From: Scleromatobacter sp045810285
Lineage (GTDB): Bacteria; Pseudomonadota; Gammaproteobacteria; Burkholderiales; Burkholderiaceae_C
Reading direction: 5' to 3'
Length of the DNA stretch: 6,321 nucleotides
Assembly: GCA_045810285.1 (NCBI GenBank)
Contig: JBJMWE010000070.1
Coordinates: 1 to 6,321 of the forward strand
The notes below the pieces were generated by a model. It was not told where the DNA came from. It made no database searches and saw only the letters and a list, made by a program, of their open reading frames with translations. The position numbers and the translations under genes are program-made. Positions 1 to 5,221 of this stretch are shown piece by piece (the first letter of the stretch is position 1; each line of letters begins with the position of its first letter).

Positions 1-2
1 AC

Positions 3-140
3 GACTACGAGGTCTCGGCGCCGCCCGTCGATCTGCTCGTCGAGCTGGCGCGCCGGGAGCCCGACGTCGCCGGCGCGCGCCTCACCGGCGGCGGCTTCGG
101 CGGCGCGGTGGTCATCCTCGCGCGGCGCGGGGCCGGGCGC
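3..140 (+). pseudogene. galK: Galactokinase C-terminal fragment (broken at its 3' end)
   Basis: Frame 3 from the window edge reads DYEVSAPPVDLLVELARR, then GARLTGGGFGGAVV. This is the classic C-terminal part of galactokinase, which phosphorylates galactose with ATP in the cytosolic Leloir pathway. The glycine-rich GGGFGG is the third conserved GHMP-kinase motif. The family normally continues about 40 residues past it and then stops. Here the galactokinase-like sequence can be followed only to roughly residue 40-50 of the visible piece (ILARRGAGRAVGE). The frame then becomes the antisense of a glycosyltransferase start and meets no stop until 2606. The N-terminus lies outside the window. The fragment is therefore cut on its 3' side by a rearrangement or an assembly join. 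The family call is firm; the exact end is an estimate. Another GHMP kinase is possible but fits less well. Confidence 0.72.
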
Positions 141-332
141 GCCGTCGGCGAACACGGGCTCCTCGACGAAGTGCACGTCGAAGTGCTTCGCCAGGCGCGT
201 CATCAGGTGTTGCGGGCGCTGGAAGACGAAGCCCCAGCGCAGGTGGGAAAACACGATCAGGGGGGCGCGCGCCGGACGATCGAGTGTGCCGGTCGGCGAT
301 TCGATCGACCAGGTCGGCGGAGGCGTCTGCAT
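120..332 (-). pseudogene. Glycosyltransferase N-terminal fragment (broken downstream)
   Basis: On the minus strand an ATG at 332 is preceded by GGGAG with 7 nt spacing. The product begins with about 24 unconserved residues, then reads PLIVFSHLRWGFVFQRPQHL at residues 24-43 and HFVEEPVFADG at 54-64. The FSHLRW-F-QRPQHL signature marks the N-terminus of a group of GT-B fold (family 1/4-like) glycosyltransferases found in bacterial polysaccharide and cell-envelope clusters. The recognisable sequence ends near residue 64-71 (position about 120-143). Beyond that the frame is only the antisense of the galactokinase fragment, with no stop before the window edge. A full protein would be about 350-400 residues, so only the first fifth is present. 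The start and ribosome site look intact, so the break is internal. Sugar substrate cannot be told. Confidence 0.68.
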
Positions 333-587
333 GTCGGAACTCCCGTTCTTGTTGAAGATCTGGACACGCCTCGAGGCAAGCGCCATGCCTCGAACGGACG
401 ATCCGGCCGTCGTCGTGCGGCCCGCCGCCGGCCCGGCGCGGACCGGGGAATGCCCCTGTCGGGCACGTCCGCGCGTCGCCTAACATGCGGCTGCACGCCC
501 GGCGCGCCACTGCCTGGCACGCCGTCTGCCCTCACGCGCCATCCGCGAACGACCCCGACGTCCGTCGAACCGCCGGACGCCAGGCCA
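333..587. promoter_or_regulatory. Divergent intergenic region with hairpins
   Basis: This spacer separates the minus-strand glycosyltransferase start from the plus-strand histidine kinase and should hold both promoters. It contains a perfect 8-bp inverted repeat (TCGAGGCA at 371-378, TGCCTCGA at 386-393, 7-nt loop), overlapping a 10-bp palindrome at 368-377. A second small hairpin has TGCCC at 451-455 and GGGCA at 461-465. TAACAT at 481-486 resembles a -10 box for the kinase but has no clear -35. The first hairpin lies 39-61 bp upstream of the glycosyltransferase start and could be an operator or a leader structure. No open frame here looks coding. Promoter positions are not resolved. Confidence 0.35.
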
Positions 588-2606
588 ATGGACACCAAGC
601 ACAAGCCGCCCTCGAGAAATTCCCTGCACTCCAGCGAGGAGCGCTTCCGCCTGCTGGTCGAGAGCGTTCGCGACTACGCCATCTGCATGCTGGACCCCGC
701 CGGCCACGTGCTCACCTGGAACCTGGGCGCCGAGCGCATCAAGGGCTACCAGGCCGGCGAGATCATCGGCAGCCACTTCTCGCGCTTCTATCCGTCCGAG
801 GACCTGCTCCGGGACCTGCCGCAGACGGAGTTGCGCCGGGCCGCGCAGGACGGCGCCTTCGAGGACGAGGGCTGGCGCGTGCGCAAGGACGGCTCGATGT
901 TCTGGGCCAACGTGGTCATCACGGCCATGCACGACGAAGCCGGCGAGCTGGTGGGCTATGCCAAGGTGACGCGGGACCTGACGCAGCGCCGCAACCAGGA
1001 AGAGGCGCTGCGGGTCAGCGAGGAGCGCTTCCGGCTGCTGGTCGAGGGCGTGTCCGACTATGCGATCTTCATGCTGGACGTCAACGGGCACGTCGCCAGC
1101 TGGAACGTCGGCGCGCAGCGCATCAAGGGGTACGCGGCCGACGAGATCATCGGCCGGCACTTCTCCGTCTTCTATCCGCGCGAGGTCGTCGACAGCGGCT
1201 GGCCGGAGCACGAGCTGCGCGAGGCCGCCACCAACGGGCGCTTCATCGATACGGGCTGGCGTGTCCGCAAGGACGGCTCGACGTTCTGGGCGAACGTCAC
1301 CATCACCGCGATGCGCGACGAAGCGGGCACCCTGCTGGGCTACGCCAAGCTCACGCGCGACCTCACCGAGCGCAAGCGGGTCGAGGCCATCGAGATGGCG
1401 AGCCAGGAGCGCGAGGAGATCCTCGACGCCGAGCGCAACGCACGCATGACGGCGCAGCGCGCCACGCGACTGAAGGACGAATTCCTCGCGACGCTGTCGC
1501 ACGAGCTGCGCACGCCGCTCAGCGCCATCCTGGGCTGGACGCAGGTGCTGCTCAAGGGCCGCGCCACCAGCGAAGCGGACCAGCGCCGCGCGATCGAGGT
1601 CATCGACCGCAACGCCCGCGCGCAGGTGCAGTTGATCGGCGACCTGCTCGACCTGAGCCGCATCATGTCGGGCAGGCTGCGCCTGGACCTGCAGCAGGTC
1701 GCGATCCACGACGTGGTGCAGGCGGCGCTCGATTCGGCGGCGCCGGCGGCGGACGCCAAGGAGATCCACCTGGTCAGCCTGCTCGACCCGGCGCGCGCGG
1801 TCGTCAACGGCGATCCGGGCCGGCTGCAGCAGGTGGTGTGGAACCTGCTGACCAATGCGATCAAGTTCACGCCGCGCGGCGGGCGCGTGCAGGTGCTGCT
1901 GCAGCGCGTGAACTCGCACGTGGAGCTGAGCGTGTCCGACACGGGCATCGGCATTCCCGCCAGCTTCCTGCCGCAGGTGTTCGACCGCTTCTCGCAGCGC
2001 GACGGCTCGAGCACGCGCGCCCATGGCGGCCTCGGCCTCGGGCTGGCGATCTGCAAGCAGCTGGTGGAGCTGCATGGCGGCAGCATCCGCGCCGCGAGCC
2101 TCGGCGAAGGCAAGGGCGCCACGTTCTCGGTCAATCTCCCGGTGTCCATCATGCAGGTGGAGTTCGAGCGCGGGCGCGTGCACCCGACGTCCGAGAACGG
2201 GGAGATGGACACCCCGGCGATGCCGCGCCTGGACGGCATCCAGGTGTTCGTCATCGACGACGAGCCCGACGCACGCGAGCTCCTGCAGCGCGTGCTGGTC
2301 GATCGCGGCGCCAATGTCACGCTGTTCGATTCGGCCGACAGCGCGCTGGCCGCCATCGCCACGTCGCGGCCCACGGTCATCGTCAGCGACATCGGCATGC
2401 CGGGCATCGACGGCTACCAGATGATGCGCACCCTGCGCGCGCGCGAGCCGCGCGAGTCACGCATTCCCGCGCTGGCGCTGACGGCGTTTGCGCGCGCGGA
2501 GGATCGCAAGCGCGCGCTCATCGCGGGCTTCCAGGCGCACCTGGCCAAGCCCTTCGACGTGGCCGAGCTGGTGCTGCTGGTGGCGGACCTGGTGGGCCGG
2601 CGCTGA
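588..2606 (+). CDS. Soluble hybrid sensor histidine kinase, PAS-PAS-HisKA-HATPase-REC
   Basis: The 672-aa protein starts at the ATG at 588, directly before the first conserved residues; its ribosome site is weak (AGG only). Two PAS domains occupy residues 16-135 and 144-263, followed by a charged helical linker at about 263-300. The HisKA box is SHELRTP with phospho-acceptor H305. The HATPase domain shows the N box (WNLLTNAIKFTP, N423), the G1 box DTGIGI at 451-456, FDRFSQ at 465-470, and GGLGLGLAI at 480-488. The C-terminal receiver (about 550-672) has acidic pair D557/D558, phospho-acceptor D601, T632 and K654. All catalytic residues are present, so it should autophosphorylate and pass phosphate to its own receiver. 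There is no signal peptide or membrane segment, so it senses something in the cytosol. No output-domain regulator or phosphotransfer protein lies beside it, so its partner is elsewhere. The ligand is unknown. The frame is open upstream to position 3, but residues encoded before 588 look non-coding. Confidence 0.95.
   Translation: MDTKHKPPSRNSLHSSEERFRLLVESVRDYAICMLDPAGHVLTWNLGAERIKGYQAGEIIGSHFSRFYPSEDLLRDLPQTELRRAAQDGAFEDEGWRVRKDGSMFWANVVITAMHDEAGELVGYAKVTRDLTQRRNQEEALRVSEERFRLLVEGVSDYAIFMLDVNGHVASWNVGAQRIKGYAADEIIGRHFSVFYPREVVDSGWPEHELREAATNGRFIDTGWRVRKDGSTFWANVTITAMRDEAGTLLGYAKLTRDLTERKRVEAIEMASQEREEILDAERNARMTAQRATRLKDEFLATLSHELRTPLSAILGWTQVLLKGRATSEADQRRAIEVIDRNARAQVQLIGDLLDLSRIMSGRLRLDLQQVAIHDVVQAALDSAAPAADAKEIHLVSLLDPARAVVNGDPGRLQQVVWNLLTNAIKFTPRGGRVQVLLQRVNSHVELSVSDTGIGIPASFLPQVFDRFSQRDGSSTRAHGGLGLGLAICKQLVELHGGSIRAASLGEGKGATFSVNLPVSIMQVEFERGRVHPTSENGEMDTPAMPRLDGIQVFVIDDEPDARELLQRVLVDRGANVTLFDSADSALAAIATSRPTVIVSDIGMPGIDGYQMMRTLRAREPRESRIPALALTAFARAEDRKRALIAGFQAHLAKPFDVAELVLLVADLVGRR
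633..1376 (+). repeat. Duplicated PAS domain inside the histidine kinase
   Basis: Two 120-residue PAS segments (633-992 and 1017-1376, offset 384 bp) align without gaps. By hand count 84 of 120 residues are identical (70%). SEERFRLLVE, the IKGY/EIIG region and WRVRKDGS are shared almost unchanged. The least conserved stretch is residues 66-77 against 194-205, after the shared FYP, where a ligand-specific loop could differ. This looks like an in-frame tandem duplication within the gene. Confidence 0.9.
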
Positions 2607-2621
2607 GACCCGCCGCCGGCC
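2595..2621. terminator. GC hairpin between convergent genes, no T tract
   Basis: GGCCGGCG (2595-2602) and CGCCGGCC (2614-2621) form a perfect 8-bp stem with an 11-nt loop. It covers the kinase stop codon and the whole 15-bp gap to the convergent gene. The stem works on both strands, so it could slow or end transcription from either side. Neither side has a run of T, so it is not a standard intrinsic terminator, and GC-rich DNA forms such stems often. Confidence 0.3.
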
Positions 2622-3074
2622 TCAGGACGACTTCTTCGTCGTCTTGCGGGCGGCCTTCTTCGCCGGCGCCTTCTTCGCTGCCGTCGTCTTGCGGGCCGGC
2701 GCCTTCTTCGCGGCGCTGGTCTTGCGCGCCGGCGACTTCTTCGCGGGTGCCTTCTTCGCGGCGCTCGTCTTGCGCGCCGGGGCCTTCTTCGCTGCCGTCG
2801 TCTTGCGGGCCGTCGACTTCTTCGCCGGCGCCTTCTTTGCAGCGGTCGACTTGCGCGCCGGGGACTTCCTGGCGGCGCTCGACTTCTTCGCCGCGGACTT
2901 CTTCGCGGGCGGCACCTTGCCGCCCTCCTCGCGCGCCTCGGACAGCCCGATCGCGATCGCCTGCTTGCGACTCGTCACCTTCTTGCCCGATCGACCGCTC
3001 TTGAGCGTGCCCGCCTTGCGTTCGTGCATCGCCTTCTCGACCTTGTCGCCGGACTTCTTGCCATACGTTGCCAT
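2622..3074 (-). CDS. DUF6496-type small protein with histone H1-like Lys/Ala/Pro tail
   Basis: The ATG at 3074 has AAGGAG six bases upstream, giving 150 aa. A longer in-frame start at 3119 is rejected because it lies before the ribosome site. Residues 1-55 (MATYGKKSGD, AMHERKAG, LKSGRSGKKV, KQAIAIGLSEAR) match my memory of the small DUF6496 family, whose function is unknown. Residues 56-150 are almost wholly Lys, Ala, Arg, Pro, Ser and Thr, with AAKKAPA five times, like bacterial histone H1-like tails and AlgP-type proteins. Such tails bind DNA or other polyanions without sequence specificity. A nucleoid-associated or stress role is therefore an inference; nothing catalytic is visible. There is no signal peptide or membrane segment. 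The gene converges on the histidine kinase with a 15-bp gap and appears to be transcribed alone. Confidence 0.85.
   Translation of the reverse strand: MATYGKKSGDKVEKAMHERKAGTLKSGRSGKKVTSRKQAIAIGLSEAREEGGKVPPAKKSAAKKSSAARKSPARKSTAAKKAPAKKSTARKTTAAKKAPARKTSAAKKAPAKKSPARKTSAAKKAPARKTTAAKKAPAKKAARKTTKKSS
2625..2846 (-). repeat. Nested repeat encoding the Lys/Ala/Pro tail
   Basis: AAKKAPA occurs at residues 78-84, 94-100, 105-111, 121-127 and 132-138. The spacing alternates 16, 11, 16, 11 residues, so the basic unit sits in a 27-residue (81-bp) higher-order repeat. The 16-residue form carries an extra K-S-(T/P)-A-R-type insert. Codons vary between copies, so the protein pattern is conserved better than the DNA. 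Confidence 0.85.
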
Positions 3075-3160
3075 ACGAGTCTCCTTCTTTGAATGATTCA
3101 CGGCGCGGGCAAGCGCCATTCCCAGGCGTGCGCCTGGCGGCCATCACCGCCTGGAATCGG
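3075..3160 (-). promoter_or_regulatory. Leader of the DUF6496 gene with operator-like repeats
   Basis: AAGGAG at 3081-3086 (minus strand) is the ribosome site. Just upstream, TGAAT-G-ATTCA (3090-3100) is a perfect inverted repeat around one base. Further upstream, CCAGGCG at 3122-3128 and CGCCTGG at 3131-3137 form a 7-bp palindromic pair, and CGCCTGG recurs at 3148-3154. Such spaced copies could bind a dimeric regulator. No convincing -35/-10 pair is seen. Confidence 0.35.
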
Positions 3161-3189
3161 CGGCGCGTGGAGGCACGAAGGAGGACGAG

Positions 3190-3459
3190 ATGCTGCGATG
3201 GTCACCAGGCCGTGCGGGCCACGGTGGGTGTGGGCTCGGCCTGATGGCCTTCTACATGGAACTGCTCGCGCAGTGGCAGTGGCAGTTGCCCTCGCCCTGT
3301 CCGCCCGTGTTCGCGCCGGCCTTCGCGACGATGCTGGTGTTCGTGTTCGGGATTGGTGCAACGCGGCTTCGCGAATCGAGGACCCCGGGCCGGCACACCG
3401 CACGGCATGGTCCGACCTCGAAGGCTTCGGCCTCATTCAGGTGTCCGGAGCGACGATGA
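3190..3459 (+). CDS. Possible small membrane protein, unrecognised family
   Basis: The ATG at 3190 follows a strong AAGGAGG (3178-3184) with 5 nt spacing, the best ribosome site in the window. The 89-aa product has two hydrophobic stretches, about residues 15-33 (GLGLMAFYMELLAQWQWQL) and 40-57 (VFAPAFATMLVFVFGIGA), then a basic tail starting RLRESR. Codons for residues 17-54 end in G or C in 36 of 38 cases, as expected for a real gene here. After about residue 55 this bias weakens, so the last third may be out of frame or decayed. A competing plus frame (3198-3563) covers much of the same DNA but has mixed third positions. I do not recognise the family. It lies between two minus-strand genes, so it would need its own promoter, which I cannot point to. 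Confidence 0.4.
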   Translation: MLRWSPGRAGHGGCGLGLMAFYMELLAQWQWQLPSPCPPVFAPAFATMLVFVFGIGATRLRESRTPGRHTARHGPTSKASASFRCPERR

Positions 3460-3527
3460 TCTTCGCTGGTTTGCTGTCCCGGAAGTGCGCGCGCAGGCGA
3501 GACGCGCTGGAAGCGAGTCGGAGCGCT

Positions 3528-3556
3528 GGCGCGGCGCCGGGGGACGGCGCCGCGCC
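3528..3556 (-). terminator. Strong hairpin just after the glucanase gene
   Basis: GGCGCGGCGCC (3528-3538) and GGCGCCGCGCC (3546-3556) are a perfect 11-bp inverted repeat with a 7-nt loop. The stem begins 8 bases past the glucanase stop codon on the minus strand. Position and stability fit a transcript-end or mRNA-protecting structure for the lipoprotein-glucanase unit. No T tract follows, so it may work with Rho or only stabilise the 3' end. Confidence 0.55.
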
Positions 3557-3564
3557 CACCTGAC

Positions 3565-4263
3565 TCAGTTGCTGACCCTGACCCAGTCGTAGTACGCCGC
3601 CCCGCCGCCGCCGTTGTACTGGCCGACGAAGCTCCTGGCGCCGGCGGAGTTGTCGCCGACCCAGTGGTTGAGCATCAGCTGCATCGGCGCCGAGATCGTC
3701 GTGTTGACGCGCCGGAACTCGGTCTCCACGCCGCTGTCGGACACGTTGAACCAGCGCACGTAGGTCGGACGCCATTCGAAGCCGATCGTGCGCCAGCCGG
3801 TGGACACGGCGTACTGCTGGTAGTTCTGCCGGTCCGCATTCCACACGTTGGTGTGCAGCGTGCGCCCGCCGTTGATGAACTCGATGTCGATCTCGTTGTG
3901 GCTGGGCGTGCCCGCCGTGCCGCTGTAGAGGAAGAACGAGCTGTCCGCGCCCGCGATGGTGCCGGGCTGCATGCGCACGACGAACTTGCCGTACGTGAAG
4001 CTCTGCCACGTGCGGATCTCCGAGCACTTGACGGCTGACGGCACCGAGCTGTTGACGTTGAGGACCAGGTTGCCGTTGCCCGCCAGCCAGACCTCGCTGT
4101 ACGCGAACGTGCAGCCGAACGGCGACCCGTTGCTCCAGTTGGAGGTCTGCCAGTTGCTGCCGTTCGGGCCGCCGCTGCCGTCGAAGCCGTCGAAGAAGTT
4201 CGTGGCGTGGGCAGCAGGCACGAACGCCGCCGCCAACGCAAATGACGCGATGAGTTGTCGCAT
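3565..4263 (-). CDS. Secreted GH16 beta-glucanase, lichenase-like
   Basis: The ATG at 4263 has AGGAG 5 nt upstream and gives 232 aa. Residues 1-20 form a Sec signal peptide ending AHA, so the mature enzyme probably starts at T21. The rest is a single GH16 jelly-roll domain of normal length. The active site is HNEIDIEF at 122-129, with E124 as nucleophile, D126, and E128 as acid/base. It lacks the extra Met of the laminarinase-type EIDIME motif, which places it with the lichenase/xyloglucan-active branch. C51 and C80 have the 29-residue spacing of the Bacillus lichenase disulfide. The C-terminal part (MLNHWVGD, FVGQYNGG, YYDWVRV) closely follows Bacillus lichenases. The likely reaction is hydrolysis of mixed-linkage beta-1,3-1,4-glucan outside the cytoplasm. 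The exact substrate is not proven; no carbohydrate-binding module is attached. It lies 32 bp after the lipoprotein gene, probably in the same transcript. Confidence 0.93.
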   Translation of the reverse strand: MRQLIASFALAAAFVPAAHATNFFDGFDGSGGPNGSNWQTSNWSNGSPFGCTFAYSEVWLAGNGNLVLNVNSSVPSAVKCSEIRTWQSFTYGKFVVRMQPGTIAGADSSFFLYSGTAGTPSHNEIDIEFINGGRTLHTNVWNADRQNYQQYAVSTGWRTIGFEWRPTYVRWFNVSDSGVETEFRRVNTTISAPMQLMLNHWVGDNSAGARSFVGQYNGGGGAAYYDWVRVSN

Positions 4264-4295
4264 GATGTCTCCTGTCTTGTTGTCGATCCGCGCGG

Positions 4296-5108
4296 TCAGG
4301 GAACGAGCGACACGCTGCCCACGACGAGATCGTGCGAGCCCGCGGACTTGGCGTCGTTGATGATGTCGATCGCGTACAGGGCGGTGAGGCGCTGGTGCAG
4401 CGTGGTCGTCGACGCGGCGCAATAGCCAGGCAGCGCGAACGTGGCGTCGTTCAGGTCGATGACGAACTCCGACAGCGTGGCCGACACGACCGCCTGCGTC
4501 GTGGGCGCGCAGCCGTCCGGTGCGACCGGCGAAGGTTGCAGCTTGAGCGTCAGCGTGCCGTCGGTCGTCGACGCGAGGTGGATGCGCAGCTTGGAGAAGC
4601 CCGACGCATCCAGGGGAGCGGCCGTGCCGCCCGAGATGTTGAGCGGGGCGTACAGGCGCATCGCGGCGCCGGCATAGCCCTGGTCGCCCTGGTCGTGCGC
4701 GAGCGTCGCGGAGAACGTCTCGGCGCCGGCCGCGTACGTGATGGTGCCAGGCGTCAGGTCGCTGGCGGTGGCCGCGAAGGCATACGAGATGACGGAGCCG
4801 CCCTCGGCGGTGTCGCTCGCATCGATCGGGGTCGCGAAGGCGGTGTCGGGCGTCGGCGCCGGCGTGGGTGCGGGGGTCGGCGCAGGCGTCGGTGCCGGTG
4901 TGGGCGCTGGCGTCGGGGCCGGCGTGGGCGCGGGGGTCGGCGCAGGCGTCGGGGCCGGCGTGGGAGCCGGCGTCGGGGCCGGCGTGGGTGCGGGCGTAGG
5001 TGCCGGCGTCGGCGCGGGGCTGTCGTCGCCGCCGCATCCGGCCAGCGCCAGGGAGGCGGCGAGGCTCATCAGCAGTCCCAGGCGCGCCAGCGCATTCGTC
5101 TTGTCCAT
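4296..5108 (-). CDS. Lipoprotein with Pro-Ala-Pro-Thr spacer and C-terminal beta-rich domain
   Basis: The ATG at 5108 has GGAG 8 nt upstream and gives 270 aa. A 12-residue longer in-frame start exists at 5144 but would precede the signal sequence. The signal peptide (LGLLMSLAASLALAGC) ends in a lipobox with lipidated C25. The next residues are G-G-D-D-S; the absence of Asp at +2 suggests release to the outer membrane. Residues 31-87 are 14 copies of Pro-Ala-Pro-Thr plus one Pro, a stiff extended spacer. Residues 88-270 are Thr/Ser/Ala-rich with alternating hydrophobic residues and end VVGSVSLVP. This looks like a beta-sandwich of the galactose-binding or carbohydrate-binding kind, with C200 and C230 as a possible disulfide. 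No catalytic motif is seen. Placed directly before the GH16 glucanase gene, it may be a surface glycan-binding partner. The lipoprotein call is firm; the binding role is an inference. Confidence 0.85.
   Translation of the reverse strand: MDKTNALARLGLLMSLAASLALAGCGGDDSPAPTPAPTPAPTPAPTPAPTPAPTPAPTPAPTPAPTPAPTPAPTPAPTPAPTPAPTPDTAFATPIDASDTAEGGSVISYAFAATASDLTPGTITYAAGAETFSATLAHDQGDQGYAGAAMRLYAPLNISGGTAAPLDASGFSKLRIHLASTTDGTLTLKLQPSPVAPDGCAPTTQAVVSATLSEFVIDLNDATFALPGYCAASTTTLHQRLTALYAIDIINDAKSAGSHDLVVGSVSLVP
4848..5018 (-). repeat. 12-bp tandem repeat, 14 units, coding the Pro-Ala-Pro-Thr spacer
   Basis: The tract is 171 bp: 14 units of 12 bp plus one Pro codon. Units differ mainly at third positions (for example GGCGTCGGGGCC against GGCGCAGGCGTC-type blocks on the plus strand). 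Longer blocks also recur, pointing to expansion by slippage or unequal exchange. A change of whole units keeps the frame and only alters spacer length. Confidence 0.92.
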
Positions 5109-5221
5109 CGTGAGGTCTCCGTTGTGGGTAGCTAGCCTCGTCATCGTGCCGACGGGGCCGCGTGCGCACCGGTGCGCGCTTGCGGACGACCTGATGGATC
5201 TTGCGAACTTGCGGGCGCTCG
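5109..5221 (-). promoter_or_regulatory. Promoter/operator region of the lipoprotein-glucanase pair
   Basis: These 113 bp separate the AraC-type gene from the lipoprotein start. They hold a perfect 14-bp palindrome GCGCACCGGTGCGC (5164-5177) and three direct copies of CGCAAG on the minus strand (5179-5184, 5200-5205, 5208-5213). Two of these copies start 8 bp apart and the third lies 21 bp further on. A palindrome suits a LacI-type dimer and direct repeats suit an AraC-type protein; both regulator types are encoded just upstream. No clear -35/-10 pair is visible. The ribosome site is GGAG at 5117-5120. Confidence 0.45.

Larger units (their letters stand above)
3075..3564. other. 490-bp stretch without a securely identified gene
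   Basis: This lies between the start of the DUF6496 gene and the 3' end of the glucanase gene. It holds the DUF6496 leader (3075-3160), one possible small membrane-protein gene (3190-3459), and a strong hairpin at 3528-3556. The other open frames here lack good starts and family resemblance. Positions 3460-3527 show nothing recognisable. Confidence 0.6.

Noticed and set aside
480..2183. 567-aa minus-strand open frame opposite the histidine kinase
   Set aside because: Its His/Ala/Arg/Leu-rich translation has no domains and is the antisense of an unmistakable kinase; GC-rich third positions remove stop codons there.
485..3004. 839-aa plus-strand open frame across the kinase and the DUF6496 gene
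   Set aside because: It is an alternative frame of the kinase with an Arg/Ala/Gly-rich translation and then antisense of the Lys-rich tail; no family resemblance.
3098..3436. 112-aa minus-strand open frame in the gap
   Set aside because: Arg/Thr/Pro-rich low-complexity translation with no ribosome site and opposite the better-supported small membrane frame.
4848..5018. Possible CRISPR-like or phage-related direct repeats
   Set aside because: Units are contiguous 12-mers in frame with a lipoprotein and there are no spacers.
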